DNA of 64,000 bases from an uncultured Aquimarina sp. (GTDB lineage: Bacteria; Bacteroidota; Bacteroidia; Flavobacteriales; Flavobacteriaceae), in assembly GCF_947495315.1 (NCBI RefSeq), contig NZ_CANLYD010000001.1, positions 682,001 through 746,000 on the forward strand, read 5' to 3'. The position numbers were made by a program, and so were the translations under genes. Positions 18,378 through 26,863 of the stretch are shown piece by piece. The first letter of the stretch is position 1. Each line of letters starts with the position of its first letter. The notes under the pieces are model-generated. The model made no database searches and was not told where the DNA came from. It saw only the letters and a program-made list of their open reading frames with translations.

Positions 18378-18493
18378 TAATTTGAATCAATTAATTCTTG
18401 CAGTGTTTTTTTAACATACTTTGAGTTGATAATGTAATACGTACTTAAAAAAAGGCAGCCGAAAACACTTATTAAATCCCCGACTGCCCGCAC
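18377..18493 (-). CDS. possible small membrane protein (38 codons)
   Basis: A GTG-initiated frame at 18493 runs to a stop at 18377-18379. Its product would have a hydrophobic segment (LISVFGCLFLSTYYII) followed by a charged helical tail ending ELIDSN. Against it: no ATG is available, the frame overlaps the terminator hairpin at 18445-18489, and the GC-rich codons are those of the stem itself. It is listed as a weak candidate only. Confidence 0.15.
   Translation of the reverse strand: MRAVGDLISVFGCLFLSTYYIINSKYVKKTLQELIDSN
18445..18489 (-). terminator. intrinsic terminator of the 18526 lipoprotein gene
   Basis: An 8-bp stem (GGCAGTCG with CGGCTGCC on the minus strand, one G-T pair) closes a 19-base loop and is followed by seven T residues on the minus strand. 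It lies 37 bases past the stop codon of the gene at 18526, in the right orientation. Confidence 0.75.
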
Positions 18494-18525
18494 TTAACTC
18501 AACTTAACAATTATGAAAAAACAAC

Positions 18526-19179
18526 TTACTTATTCAACTCTTTGACTACCTTTTTAGAGAAATCTATGGATACCGTTCCGAGGGTTTGTGGATCATCAAT
18601 CTCAGTTGTAATTACTGATAACAATTGTTTCTCTTTTGGTTGTGTAAGATCATATACTACAGTTTCCAGCGTATATTTTTTAACATTTTCTGTTAGTACT
18701 GTCACTGGATCAGAGTCTACATATATTGTTCCGTAGTATCTATAAAATCCTCTATAATATCCTAAACCGTAATATGACGGGTATACTGTATAAAAAGAAT
18801 TGTTTTTACTAGTCGTTTTAGTATACTCTTCACTATGTTTTAGTATGGTTACTATTACTATGTCTATCCCATTTTTTTTAAGCTTATCTTTTATTTCCAT
18901 CGTTTCGGATTTGCTTAATTCTTTGGTTGGAGATGAGTTTGGAAAAACAATATAGCTTTCAATAGATTGATATCCTTTTTTGTTTAAGTTTTCGACTAAA
19001 TCTTTTTCAAAACGTACTCTAGCGGTTTGATCATCTGTCTTACTTACCACCATCACTTTTTTACCTTTTATTTCTGGGACCTCAAGGTTTCTCCAAGAAT
19101 CTGTTATCCTTACGGATGAACAGCTTGATAAGAGTATCAACACTATCAATGTTCCTGTTATTTTATTAATAGTTTTCAT
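18526..19179 (-). CDS. DUF4136-like lipoprotein (paralogue of 23080)
   Basis: The ATG at 19179 gives 217 residues with lipobox LSSCSS. The mature protein has the layout of the DUF4136-type periplasmic lipoproteins: an early TDSWRN, then KKVMVVSKTDDQTARVRFEKDLV, a low-complexity YPSYYGLGYYRGFYRYYGT stretch, and a C-terminal VVYDL block. The same order of blocks occurs in 23080 (STWKS ... KIAVVGISEDLAARKAFE ... YRRFGRYYYRTYS ... VLYDV). The function of the family is unknown. A terminator follows 37 bases downstream. Confidence 0.75.
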   Translation of the reverse strand: MKTINKITGTLIVLILLSSCSSVRITDSWRNLEVPEIKGKKVMVVSKTDDQTARVRFEKDLVENLNKKGYQSIESYIVFPNSSPTKELSKSETMEIKDKLKKNGIDIVIVTILKHSEEYTKTTSKNNSFYTVYPSYYGLGYYRGFYRYYGTIYVDSDPVTVLTENVKKYTLETVVYDLTQPKEKQLLSVITTEIDDPQTLGTVSIDFSKKVVKELNK

Positions 19180-19192
19180 AATTCTCAATTTT

Positions 19193-19327
19193 TTAGATGA
19201 ATAAAAAAACTTCTTCTTGCTTATCTAAAGACTGAAATTCTTTTTGACTTTTGTATCTCTTGTTTCTTACTATATCACTCCCTATTTTTTGGAAGAGTGT
19301 ATATAACATTGATTGTATTGTTTTCAT
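19193..19327 (-). CDS. possible small protein (44 residues)
   Basis: An ATG at 19327 opens a 44-codon frame ending with TAA at 19193-19195. The product begins MKTIQSMLYTLFQKIGSDIV and continues with a charged helical part rich in Lys, Gln and Glu. It is preceded by an A-rich stretch (AAAAGA) about 10 bases upstream and ends 14 bases before the ATG of the lipoprotein gene, which would fit a small leader gene in an operon. I know no homologue. Confidence 0.3.
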   Translation of the reverse strand: MKTIQSMLYTLFQKIGSDIVRNKRYKSQKEFQSLDKQEEVFLFI

Positions 19328-19360
19328 CACATTATCTTTTAGTATTAATTTTCATGTAAT

Positions 19361-19549
19361 TTACCTTCTAATAGCTTCGCCAGCTCCTGATCCACATTGT
19401 TCTAATTCTTTTAAGTAATGGTCAATTAGAGTCCTGATTTTTTTAAGAGACCATATTGAAAACTCAATAATTCTTTTATTACGTTTTGAACTGTTTTCTG
19501 AATATTCTCTTTTGTGATCATATACTATTCTTAAAGGTTTCGTTTCCAT
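19361..19549 (-). CDS. possible small basic protein (62 residues)
   Basis: From ATG at 19549 the frame gives a 62-residue basic, helical product (METKPLRIVYDHKREY ... IWSLKKIRTLIDHYLKEL). The frame stays open 33 codons upstream, but only from a TTG. No family is recognised. Its amphipathic helix gives it some protein character, but real coding is uncertain. Confidence 0.25.
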   Translation of the reverse strand: METKPLRIVYDHKREYSENSSKRNKRIIEFSIWSLKKIRTLIDHYLKELEQCGSGAGEAIRR

Positions 19550-19900
19550 ATCCTTTCTACTTTTAGTGCTATACTTATCTTTGTTTTCTAGTACAAATGT
19601 AGCTCGGTATGGGCTGCTAATTATTGAGTTTTCGAGTGAAACAACCAAAAGCGAAAGTGAAGCTTCCCGACTTTATACTGAAGTGTTTTTTGTTTGGACA
19701 AAAGAGAAAATGTCAGCATAGCCTATGCTACGATTACATTTTATTTTGAAGCATCAATGAAAAAGAACAGATTTTAGTGGGTAATAGTAAGTCAGAAACG
19801 GTATTAGATATGAAGGAATATAATTGTCAAGAAAAAACACATTTCTTTACGCTCTTTTTTTTACATTTATGTTTTCACAAATCATTTAAACTTCATCTAC
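19550..19900. other. intergenic region upstream of the stress-protein gene
   Basis: No convincing gene is seen. A perfect 15-base palindrome (AGCATAGCCTATGCT with one central base, 19715-19729) lies 172 bases ahead of the universal stress protein start, and is the only distinct structure. It could be an operator for the downstream gene. Confidence 0.4.
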
Positions 19901-20734
19901 ATGAAAAAAATAATAGTCCCTATAGATTTCTCTAAATACTCTGAGTATGCACTGGAAACTTCGGCTGCTTTAGCAAAAAAACATAATGCACAAATCATCG
20001 TTATTCATATGTTAGAATTATCAGAAGCGGTTTTGTCGGTATCTGGCACTGAAACACAGAATGAAACGCTATTCATGCTAAAATTAGCAAGTAAGAAGTT
20101 TGAAGAATTTTTGCAAAAGGATTATTTAGAAGGTATAGAAATTGAAACAATAATTAAGCACCATAAAGTATTTGATGAACTTGATCAAGTAGCCAAAGAT
20201 ATTGGAGCAGATCTTATTGTGATGGGATCTCATGGTCACAGTCGACAAGAAGGTATATTTTCTGGATCTAACACTGCAAAAGTCGTTAGACATAGTAATG
20301 TCCCCGTATTGATCGTTAAATCTAAACTTACTAATGTAGATTTTGATAAGGTAGTATATGCTACAGATTTTTCTGAAGAAAGTATTCCTGCGTTCAAAAA
20401 AGCACTAGACTTATTATCTACGATGAACAGTGAAACTACTTTATTGCACGTTAATTTGCCTTATTCAAATTTCCAAAGCACTACAGAAATAAAAGAACAA
20501 GCAAAAAAATTCTTAGAAAAAGCTGATGGAAACCTAAACAGGTTACCTACGATTGAATATATATCGGATTATTCAGTTGAAGCTGGAATTCTAAGTTATG
20601 CTAATAATACAAATGTGGATATGATTGCTATGTCAACTCACGGTAGAACAGGTTTGGTTCACTTTTTTGGAGGAAGCATATCAGAAGATCTTGTGCATCA
20701 TGCAACCTTACCAGTTTTAGCTTTTAAAATGTAA
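19901..20734 (+). CDS. universal stress protein, tandem Usp domains
   Basis: The product has 277 residues: two Usp (UspA) domains, about 1-142 and 148-277. The first opens MKKIIVPIDFSKYSEYALE and has the nucleotide loop MGSHGHSRQEGIFSGSNTA, close to the G-x2-G-x9-G-S/T rule for ATP-binding Usp proteins. The second repeats this as VVYATDFSEESIPAFKKA and MSTHGRTGLVHFFGGSISE. It is cytoplasmic. It stands alone on its strand, followed by a strong hairpin at 20811. A role in stress survival or low-oxygen adaptation is family knowledge, not shown here. Confidence 0.93.
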   Translation: MKKIIVPIDFSKYSEYALETSAALAKKHNAQIIVIHMLELSEAVLSVSGTETQNETLFMLKLASKKFEEFLQKDYLEGIEIETIIKHHKVFDELDQVAKDIGADLIVMGSHGHSRQEGIFSGSNTAKVVRHSNVPVLIVKSKLTNVDFDKVVYATDFSEESIPAFKKALDLLSTMNSETTLLHVNLPYSNFQSTTEIKEQAKKFLEKADGNLNRLPTIEYISDYSVEAGILSYANNTNVDMIAMSTHGRTGLVHFFGGSISEDLVHHATLPVLAFKM

Positions 20735-20810
20735 AAAAAATCAGACTATGATTATAAGATAAAGTTTCTCTATATTCACAAAAGCGAAGCGTTTTATATT
20801 CTTATCAAAA

Positions 20811-20860
20811 ATTGCCAGACTAAAATTATAGTACTAGTACTATAATTTTAGTCTGGTAAT
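20811..20860. terminator. long near-perfect hairpin, probable bidirectional terminator
   Basis: The arms on either side of a CTAG centre pair over about 23 bp with one G-T pair (20811-20833 with 20838-20860). It lies between the convergent ends of the Usp gene (20734) and the lipoprotein gene (20914). Flanking sequence is A-rich before and T-rich after, as for a terminator serving both strands. Confidence 0.8.
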
Positions 20861-20913
20861 TTATTTCTAGGGATTTGAAAACCTCTAACAAGGTCTCTCT
20901 CTACACCTAATTC

Positions 20914-21225
20914 TTAATTGATTACTTTTAGGCAAGATATTTCTACCATTTTGCCCACCATACAAATTCCCGCCATAGCTTCAGCTTCTTTATACACTAT
21001 GGATATCCTTGGCTCATTTTTCTTGTCAATTTCGAAATCAAACAGATTAACTGCTTGTAGTTTTTCACCAGTATCTAACTGAATTACCCAAGAGCATCCA
21101 TCCAATCCTAACATATTTACCAAAGTACCATTTACTCCCTTAGAACAAGCTTGTTTTTCTGAACAAGATGTTATTAAAAAAACACCAAATACCGCACTTA
21201 TAATATATCTTTTTATATATCTCAT
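20914..21225 (-). CDS. hypothetical small lipoprotein
   Basis: The product has 103 residues; the lipobox is ITSCSE (Cys21). The mature part contains several Cys: ACSKG, LDGCSWVIQLDTGEKLQ, GICMVGKMVEISCL. A pattern of DGCxWxIxLxxGxxLxxVNL and ICMxGxxVxI is shared by small Bacteroidota lipoproteins of unknown function; I recall it from similar proteins and cannot check it here. It lies 62 bases downstream of the META-domain gene on the same strand. Confidence 0.65.
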   Translation of the reverse strand: MRYIKRYIISAVFGVFLITSCSEKQACSKGVNGTLVNMLGLDGCSWVIQLDTGEKLQAVNLFDFEIDKKNEPRISIVYKEAEAMAGICMVGKMVEISCLKVIN

Positions 21226-21287
21226 TATTGTAGTTTTTTACAAATTAAACATATGTTTTAAAATGAAGAATTATTCCTAAGAACACT

Positions 21288-21737
21288 TCAATCTATTTTT
21301 TTAAACACCATTAAGGCTTTATTTTCAGTATCAAGTAAAGACAAGGTGAGGTTTTCTATTTTATAATATCTAATTTCTCTGAGCAAGTTTTGATATTGCA
21401 CTGAGGTTTTTGCTTCAATACATTTCATTCTGGTTGCTCCTATAGTATCAAATTCTAAATGTGTATTTGTTAGTCTTTTTAAATTTCCAAAAATTTGATT
21501 ACAACCATCATTTCCAGTAAATTTATTCTCTCTATGATTAAATTCTAATTGTGGTCGTTTTTGAGCAACATCTTTATAGTCTTCGCCATTAATTTTTGTC
21601 ATACTCCAAATATCATTTAGAAGAATTTTACTTTGGGTAGCTTCATTTCCTTCTAATGATTTATTATTTCCCTGGGTACCTTGGCAGCTATATAGTATAA
21701 AAGCAAATACTACATAAATAAGAATACTTTTTGTCAT
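21288..21737 (-). CDS. META-domain (HslJ-like) lipoprotein
   Basis: The ATG at 21737 gives 149 residues with lipobox ILYSCQ (Cys17). An upstream extension to 21812 has no signal character. The mature domain opens DIWSMTKINGEDY and has the hallmark FTGNDGCNQIFGN (xGxxGCNxxxG), followed by ATRMKCIEAKTSVQYQNLL. This is the META/HslJ domain (PF03724), which occurs in heat-inducible and metal-response proteins of the envelope. Its partner is probably the small lipoprotein at 20914. Confidence 0.85.
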   Translation of the reverse strand: MTKSILIYVVFAFILYSCQGTQGNNKSLEGNEATQSKILLNDIWSMTKINGEDYKDVAQKRPQLEFNHRENKFTGNDGCNQIFGNLKRLTNTHLEFDTIGATRMKCIEAKTSVQYQNLLREIRYYKIENLTLSLLDTENKALMVFKKID

Positions 21738-22080
21738 AACTAGATATATATTATTGTGTAAAAGTAGATTAAGTTTATGAAGGAGGCTATAATTTTTCTT
21801 CTGAAACAGCAAAAAAGCATAGGTGAAACGTTCTAAATGAAAAGTGAGTATCAGTTGGATATCAAATGATTTATTTGTTTTGAGTATCAGCTATCTCAAG
21901 AACTACAGTATGTATATGTCAAGATTATAAAACATAAAACTAGTTTATATTATTTCATTGTAAACATAGGATAGTTCACCTTTATTTTTAGCAACTTGAC
22001 CAAAGAATACCGTATGGATCTTTTGATTATCCAGTACTTTTAATATAGTCATTAAGAAATATTAGCTAAATCTGGAAATC
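21738..22080. other. intergenic region between divergent genes
   Basis: This AT-rich stretch of 343 bases must contain promoters for the divergent META lipoprotein (minus) and LpxR-like gene (plus). I see no gene, no clear hairpin and no confident promoter element in it. Confidence 0.5.
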
Positions 22081-23055
22081 ATGAACCTAATTCGATACCT
22101 CCATATTGTTTTTGCTTCTTTAAGCTATGTAGCACAATTGAAAGCGCAACAAACACGACATTATGATAAAGAAGTTTCTTTAACTACAGATAACGATGCT
22201 TTGGTTGCTTGGCAAATTTCTGATCGCTATTACACCTTTGGAGTAGGAATACAATACGACTTCAGAACAGAGAGACTATTACGACTTGAAAAACTATTTC
22301 CTTCTAAAAGTGATTATTTTTTTGGAACCGAATTACGTTTAGAAGGGTATACTCCTTCTAACAAATCAATAGTCATAGAATCTGATCAACAGAGTGTTTC
22401 TAATTTTGACAGACCTTTTGCAGGTATATTATATGGGACACTTGATGCAACATATGTTTTCGAAAAATCCTTTTTTGAAGTTGGTCTTTTGGCAGGGGTT
22501 ATGGGACCTTTATCCCAAGCTGAAGAGCTTCAGGGATGGTTTCACAATAACATAACAGGAGGATCTACTTTTGATGGGTGGAGATTTCAAATCCCAAATC
22601 AATTCATTTTTAACATAAACACTAAAATCGTATATGATTTTACACCTAAAAGCAAATTGTTTGATGTATTTGGGATGGTAGACACACGATTAGGAAATCT
22701 ATATATTGACATTAGTCCTGCCATAGGTTTACGTATTGGTAAATTCGGGGAGCTATATAAATCAGCTGCTTTTGGTAATAGTATTCTATCTGATAAAAAA
22801 TTTAAGTATTACTTACAGTCAACGATTGGTGGCACTATAACAGGGTTTGATGCCACAGCACAAGGTAATTTATTTGATAGGGATTTTGAATTTGCTTTAG
22901 ATAATATAAGTAATAATCATATAACGCTTACCAATGGAATCTTTCTTTCTTATCATAATATTTCCATTGGCTTCGATCATTTTTTTACATTCGGAAAAGT
23001 AATACCTGATACACAACATTTTTATGCAAGATCGATCGTTAGGTTTCGATTTTGA
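22081..23055 (+). CDS. LpxR-like outer-membrane protein (DUF2219 family)
   Basis: The product has 324 residues with a signal peptide ending near QLKAQ. The features are VSLTTDNDALVAWQISDRYYTFGVGIQYDF, which matches the N-D-x-F/L ... TDRYYTxG start of the DUF2219/LpxR family. An aspartate/asparagine pair (TDND) and a histidine in GWFHNN correspond by position to known catalytic residues of LpxR (a lipid A 3'-O-deacylase). It then has alternating barrel strands and a terminal RFRF strand. The assignment to the family is good; the lipid A activity is family knowledge. Confidence 0.75.
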   Translation: MNLIRYLHIVFASLSYVAQLKAQQTRHYDKEVSLTTDNDALVAWQISDRYYTFGVGIQYDFRTERLLRLEKLFPSKSDYFFGTELRLEGYTPSNKSIVIESDQQSVSNFDRPFAGILYGTLDATYVFEKSFFEVGLLAGVMGPLSQAEELQGWFHNNITGGSTFDGWRFQIPNQFIFNINTKIVYDFTPKSKLFDVFGMVDTRLGNLYIDISPAIGLRIGKFGELYKSAAFGNSILSDKKFKYYLQSTIGGTITGFDATAQGNLFDRDFEFALDNISNNHITLTNGIFLSYHNISIGFDHFFTFGKVIPDTQHFYARSIVRFRF

Positions 23056-23079
23056 TCAAGAGTTTTTATTACATCTATA

Positions 23080-23721
23080 TCAATTTTGAGACGGTAAAAT
23101 TACCATATCATTGAGTAAGGACGCTACCATTTCGCTGGTAAAAGTTACTGCTGCATTTTGTGAAGAAGATGGGTTAATTAAAGCACTTTGACCTGACCAT
23201 ACCAAAGTATTTTGACCTTCTTGCAATTCTCCTGCAACATCATATAAAACAGCTTCTATTAGATATGATTTTTCATCTTGATAATATCCTGGGGTAGAAA
23301 TATAACTATATGTTCTGTAATAATATCTACCAAAACGTCTATATCCTAATGGGACTGCATACGTCTCGCCTGGCGTATACCTTTGTGATTCTTTCGTATT
23401 GATCAAACTCATCGTGATGACTCCATCAATATCATTATCCTTTAAAATTTTAATAAACTTTGCATCTTCACCTTTTTTAGGAGACATCTTTGGTGGAAAA
23501 ATAGTGATCCCCGTAATTGCATGAATACCATTGTCTTTTAGTAATTGAACAGCATTATTTTCGAAGGCTTTACGCGCTGCCAGATCTTCACTGATACCAA
23601 CAACTGCAATTTTAGTATATGTACGTCCTTTGTAGTCTTTTGATTTCCAGGTAGAGCCCAATTTTGGTGCGCAGGATGTTACTATTAAAAAGATAGAAGC
23701 CGCATAAAGTAAAGTTTTCAT
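23080..23721 (-). CDS. DUF4136-like lipoprotein (paralogue of 18526)
   Basis: The product has 213 residues; the lipobox is VTSCAP (Cys17). The blocks are STWKSKDYKG, KIAVVGISEDLAARKAFE, an IDGVITMSLI strand, a Tyr/Arg-rich stretch (GYRRFGRYYYRTYSY) and VLYDVAGELQEGQNTLVWSG, in the same order as in 18526. The family has no known reaction. It is the last gene of the long minus-strand run and converges with the LpxR-like gene across 24 bases. Confidence 0.75.
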   Translation of the reverse strand: MKTLLYAASIFLIVTSCAPKLGSTWKSKDYKGRTYTKIAVVGISEDLAARKAFENNAVQLLKDNGIHAITGITIFPPKMSPKKGEDAKFIKILKDNDIDGVITMSLINTKESQRYTPGETYAVPLGYRRFGRYYYRTYSYISTPGYYQDEKSYLIEAVLYDVAGELQEGQNTLVWSGQSALINPSSSQNAAVTFTSEMVASLLNDMVILPSQN

Positions 23722-23767
23722 ATGTGTTTATATTAATTATAATGTAAAAGGTTTTCAACTATTTTTT

Positions 23768-24382
23768 TTATTTCTTTTTGATGGTAAAAGTTGGTAAAGA
23801 AATACTAAATCTTACCGCCAAAACTCGTATAACAACCACTAATGCAATAGTGCTTAGATATGATATGTTTTTATCGAATTTTAAGGAGTAAAGAATGATA
23901 TAACATACTCCACCAGCAAGGGAAGCTAGTGCATAAATTTCTTTTCTGAAAAGTATTGGAATTTTGTTACACAAAATATCACGAATTACTCCTCCGAAAC
24001 ATCCCGTCATAATTCCAAGTACAACACTTACGGCTGGATCCAAACTTGCAGAAATTCCAATTTGCACACCGCTAATTGTAAATATGGCTAGGCCAATGGT
24101 GTCGAATATAAAGAGTGATTTCGTTAAAAAATATATCCTATTTCGAAATACTATAGCCAAAATAACAGAAATGCTTATAAAATGTACCACATAGAAATGC
24201 CCCATCCACCAAACTGGTGTATTTCCAATAAAGACATCCCTTAGAATGCCTCCACCTAAGGCCGTAACGAACGCTACAATAAAGATACCGAAGAGATCCA
24301 TTTGTCTTTTTATCGCTGCTAATGCCCCAGAAATAGCAAAAGCAATCGTACCTAGTATATCAAGAACATCGAAAAAACTCAT
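23768..24382 (-). CDS. TRIC/UPF0126-type membrane channel protein
   Basis: The product has 204 residues and about seven hydrophobic segments. Two tandem UPF0126 repeats are seen: FAISGALAAIKRQMDLFGI with GGGILRDVFIGNTPVWW, then FTISGVQIGISASLDP with GCFGGVIRDILCNKIPILF. Each has the GG(G)xxRD signature of the family, which forms trimeric cation channels, with some members reported as glycine transporters. It lies 33 bases after the PagL-like gene and 46 bases before 23080. Confidence 0.88.
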   Translation of the reverse strand: MSFFDVLDILGTIAFAISGALAAIKRQMDLFGIFIVAFVTALGGGILRDVFIGNTPVWWMGHFYVVHFISISVILAIVFRNRIYFLTKSLFIFDTIGLAIFTISGVQIGISASLDPAVSVVLGIMTGCFGGVIRDILCNKIPILFRKEIYALASLAGGVCYIILYSLKFDKNISYLSTIALVVVIRVLAVRFSISLPTFTIKKK

Positions 24383-24415
24383 CCCTTTTTTTAGTATACT
24401 ATTATTACTTACTCC

Positions 24416-25570
24416 TTACCATTTAAAAGGCTTAAAACCAAAACCATATTCTATATAATCTGCAGAACCTCCGTCTAGTGTTTTAAGACCAATTTGTGCA
24501 AAGAAAGTTTTAGAAATATTATATCGTAATGCAGGTCTCATAAAATATCCACCTTTTCCTTTATCATCAGACACATACGTACCGATCTGAAATTTCATAG
24601 CTAATTTCCAGAATGAAAAATCATAACCAGCATGAACTCCTATTAATGTTCTTTCAGAAGCTTCAACATCTCGAAAACGATTATCGTAAAAGAAATCAAC
24701 ACCACCCGTTAAGGTATGTACTTCATTGAATTGATGTTCATAATCAAGCACTCCAGAAAAAGTTCCGAATACTGTATTGGTTCCAATTTCTCTATCGGTT
24801 TGTCCGACTCCTCCAGCTACATATACGCTTATATAATTTCCACCTGTTGTATCTCGAGCAGCGCGTAAAGGTCGTTTAAATCTGGCTGGCAATACATTAT
24901 TTGTATATGGATCATTATCTTTCTTAAACTGAGCTGCATTATAATTATAGCGCATCCCTAAATTGATACCATACAGATTAAGACCTCTATTAGGTCTAAA
25001 CGTAGAACCGTTACTAAAATGAGTAAAATCGAATCCATATAACAAATCTAACTCTCTTGTAAACTTATAGGTGAATCCAAGATCAATATTAAAATACACT
25101 GCTGCTCTGGCTCCTATAGAAGTGTTTAACTCATTGGTGTCTTCATCAAAAGGATTCAAATTATACGTAATCCCGAGAGAGGGTTCAATACTAAAAACAT
25201 TTCTCTTATGAGACCCAGATATAGGAAAATTCATAAAACCATAAATAGCATTTGGATTTCCAAAAACATTAGCATCACTCAGAAATCCAACATACGCTCC
25301 AATACCATAAGATGGATATCCATATCTGCTAGCCCATCCATTTGGATTGGTTGGTTGCCATCCTAATTTCACGGTTACTCCGCCATAACCATTGTCTAAA
25401 ATACCACTATTCCCTAAAGCATTATCTGATTTCAGAAAAGCACCAAAATGAGATTTTATCTCTATGAATCTGAACCTATTTTGGGGATTATTTTCAAGGT
25501 TATCCGAAGAAGATTGTGAATAGCTAAAAAAACATGTTAGTAAAGCAAGTATTAAATAAAGTTTTTTCAT
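24416..25570 (-). CDS. acyloxyacyl hydrolase / PagL-like lipid A deacylase
   Basis: The ATG at 25570 gives 384 residues with a signal peptide ending near FSYSQ. Typical PagL features: FDFTHFSNGSTFRPNRGLNLYGINLG, with the His-Ser pair and a PNxGxNxYG block that surround the catalytic residues of PagL (His-x-Ser and a following acid). PagL itself has about 170 residues; the longer, two-part Bacteroidota relatives have extra strands at both ends. It would hydrolyse an acyl chain of lipid A at the outer membrane. It lies 29 bases downstream of the GltS-like gene. Confidence 0.75.
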   Translation of the reverse strand: MKKLYLILALLTCFFSYSQSSSDNLENNPQNRFRFIEIKSHFGAFLKSDNALGNSGILDNGYGGVTVKLGWQPTNPNGWASRYGYPSYGIGAYVGFLSDANVFGNPNAIYGFMNFPISGSHKRNVFSIEPSLGITYNLNPFDEDTNELNTSIGARAAVYFNIDLGFTYKFTRELDLLYGFDFTHFSNGSTFRPNRGLNLYGINLGMRYNYNAAQFKKDNDPYTNNVLPARFKRPLRAARDTTGGNYISVYVAGGVGQTDREIGTNTVFGTFSGVLDYEHQFNEVHTLTGGVDFFYDNRFRDVEASERTLIGVHAGYDFSFWKLAMKFQIGTYVSDDKGKGGYFMRPALRYNISKTFFAQIGLKTLDGGSADYIEYGFGFKPFKW

Positions 25571-25599
25571 AACTGATATCATCATAAATAAAGTAATAA

Positions 25600-26802
25600 C
25601 TACCCAAAAACACCTAATAAAATCTTAATAATCAAAGCATTAGATAGATCAATAAAAAAAGCACCAACCAGAGGAACAACAATGAATGCCTTAGGCGATC
25701 CCCCAAACTTTTTAGTTACTGCAGTCATATTGGCAATTGCCGTAGGTGTTGCGCCCAAAGCTAATCCAGCATATCCTGCACTCATCACGGCAGCATCATA
25801 ATCTTTACCCATAATTCTAAAAACAACTACAATTACGAAAACAGAAATCACTAACACCTGTACAATTACAATTAGGAATAGTGGTCCAGCCAAATCAGTC
25901 AGTGTCCACAATTGAAGACTCATTAATGACATGGCTAAAAAAAGCCCCAATGATAAATCCGAGGCCATGGCCAGAGGTTTTGATTTTTCAGGTTCCCAAT
26001 GAAAATTTTTAGAAAATACCGGAATTAGGTTGGTAATGATAATGCCTGCAAACAATGCTGTGACAAAAGACGGGAGTGAGAGCCCTATCCATACGAGCAA
26101 TTCATTAATTCCTATACCCAACCCTGCTGTTGAGAAAATGAAATAAATCATTTGCAAAACGTTATTATAATTCATTTCTACAGTATCCCCTTTACCATGG
26201 CGCACTCCTACCGTAACGGGTTTGCTATCTTTTGGTTTTAGATTGTGTTTTTTTATTAGAAATTTTGCAATGGGACCTCCTATAAAGCCTCCAAGTACTA
26301 AGCCAATAGTTGCGCAAGCAATACCCATTTCCATGGCATTTTCAATACCGAAATCGTTTTGAAAAGTAGGAACCCAGGCAATAGTAGTACCATGTCCGCC
26401 ACTGAAAGAAACAGAGCCGCCTAAAATCCCTGTCACACTTGACATACCAGTAATATAAGCAATACCAATACCATTAAGGTTTTGGATAAAAAGATATCCT
26501 ACCGCTACTACTAAAAGTAGGGCTAACGATTTACCTCCTTTTAATAGTGTTTTTAATCTTGAAGAAAGCCCTATTGTTATGAAAAAGATGATGAGAAGTG
26601 CATCCCTTAATTCAAGAGCAAAGTTTACCTCTATACCCGTAATAGTATAAAGAATACCGAAAAATATAGAGAAAATCACTCCGCCCGTCACAGGTTCAGG
26701 AATGTTATATGCTCTAAAAAAGGATATTTTCTTGTTAATATACTTGCCCAGAAACAGGACTAGACAGGCTATAACAATAGTGTCCCTAGGACCTATTTCC
26801 AT
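25600..26802 (-). CDS. gltS: GltS-type sodium/dicarboxylic amino acid symporter
   Basis: The product has 400 residues with about ten to twelve membrane segments in two inverted halves. The opening RDTIVIACLVLFLGKYINKK, then FRAYNIPEPVTGGVIFS and FFITIGLSS, match GltS. The re-entrant loop regions are GGHGTTIAWVPTF and the later GLALGATPTAIANM. GltS imports glutamate with Na+. Its place next to asparaginase, aspartase and fumarate reductase genes suggests it may bring in aspartate or glutamate here; that is inference. Confidence 0.88.
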   Translation of the reverse strand: MEIGPRDTIVIACLVLFLGKYINKKISFFRAYNIPEPVTGGVIFSIFFGILYTITGIEVNFALELRDALLIIFFITIGLSSRLKTLLKGGKSLALLLVVAVGYLFIQNLNGIGIAYITGMSSVTGILGGSVSFSGGHGTTIAWVPTFQNDFGIENAMEMGIACATIGLVLGGFIGGPIAKFLIKKHNLKPKDSKPVTVGVRHGKGDTVEMNYNNVLQMIYFIFSTAGLGIGINELLVWIGLSLPSFVTALFAGIIITNLIPVFSKNFHWEPEKSKPLAMASDLSLGLFLAMSLMSLQLWTLTDLAGPLFLIVIVQVLVISVFVIVVVFRIMGKDYDAAVMSAGYAGLALGATPTAIANMTAVTKKFGGSPKAFIVVPLVGAFFIDLSNALIIKILLGVFG

Positions 26803-26863
26803 AATCTATTTGGAGTTTATAATTTTATCCATAATCATCAGTTTGTTTACCGTTTTTTCTTAT

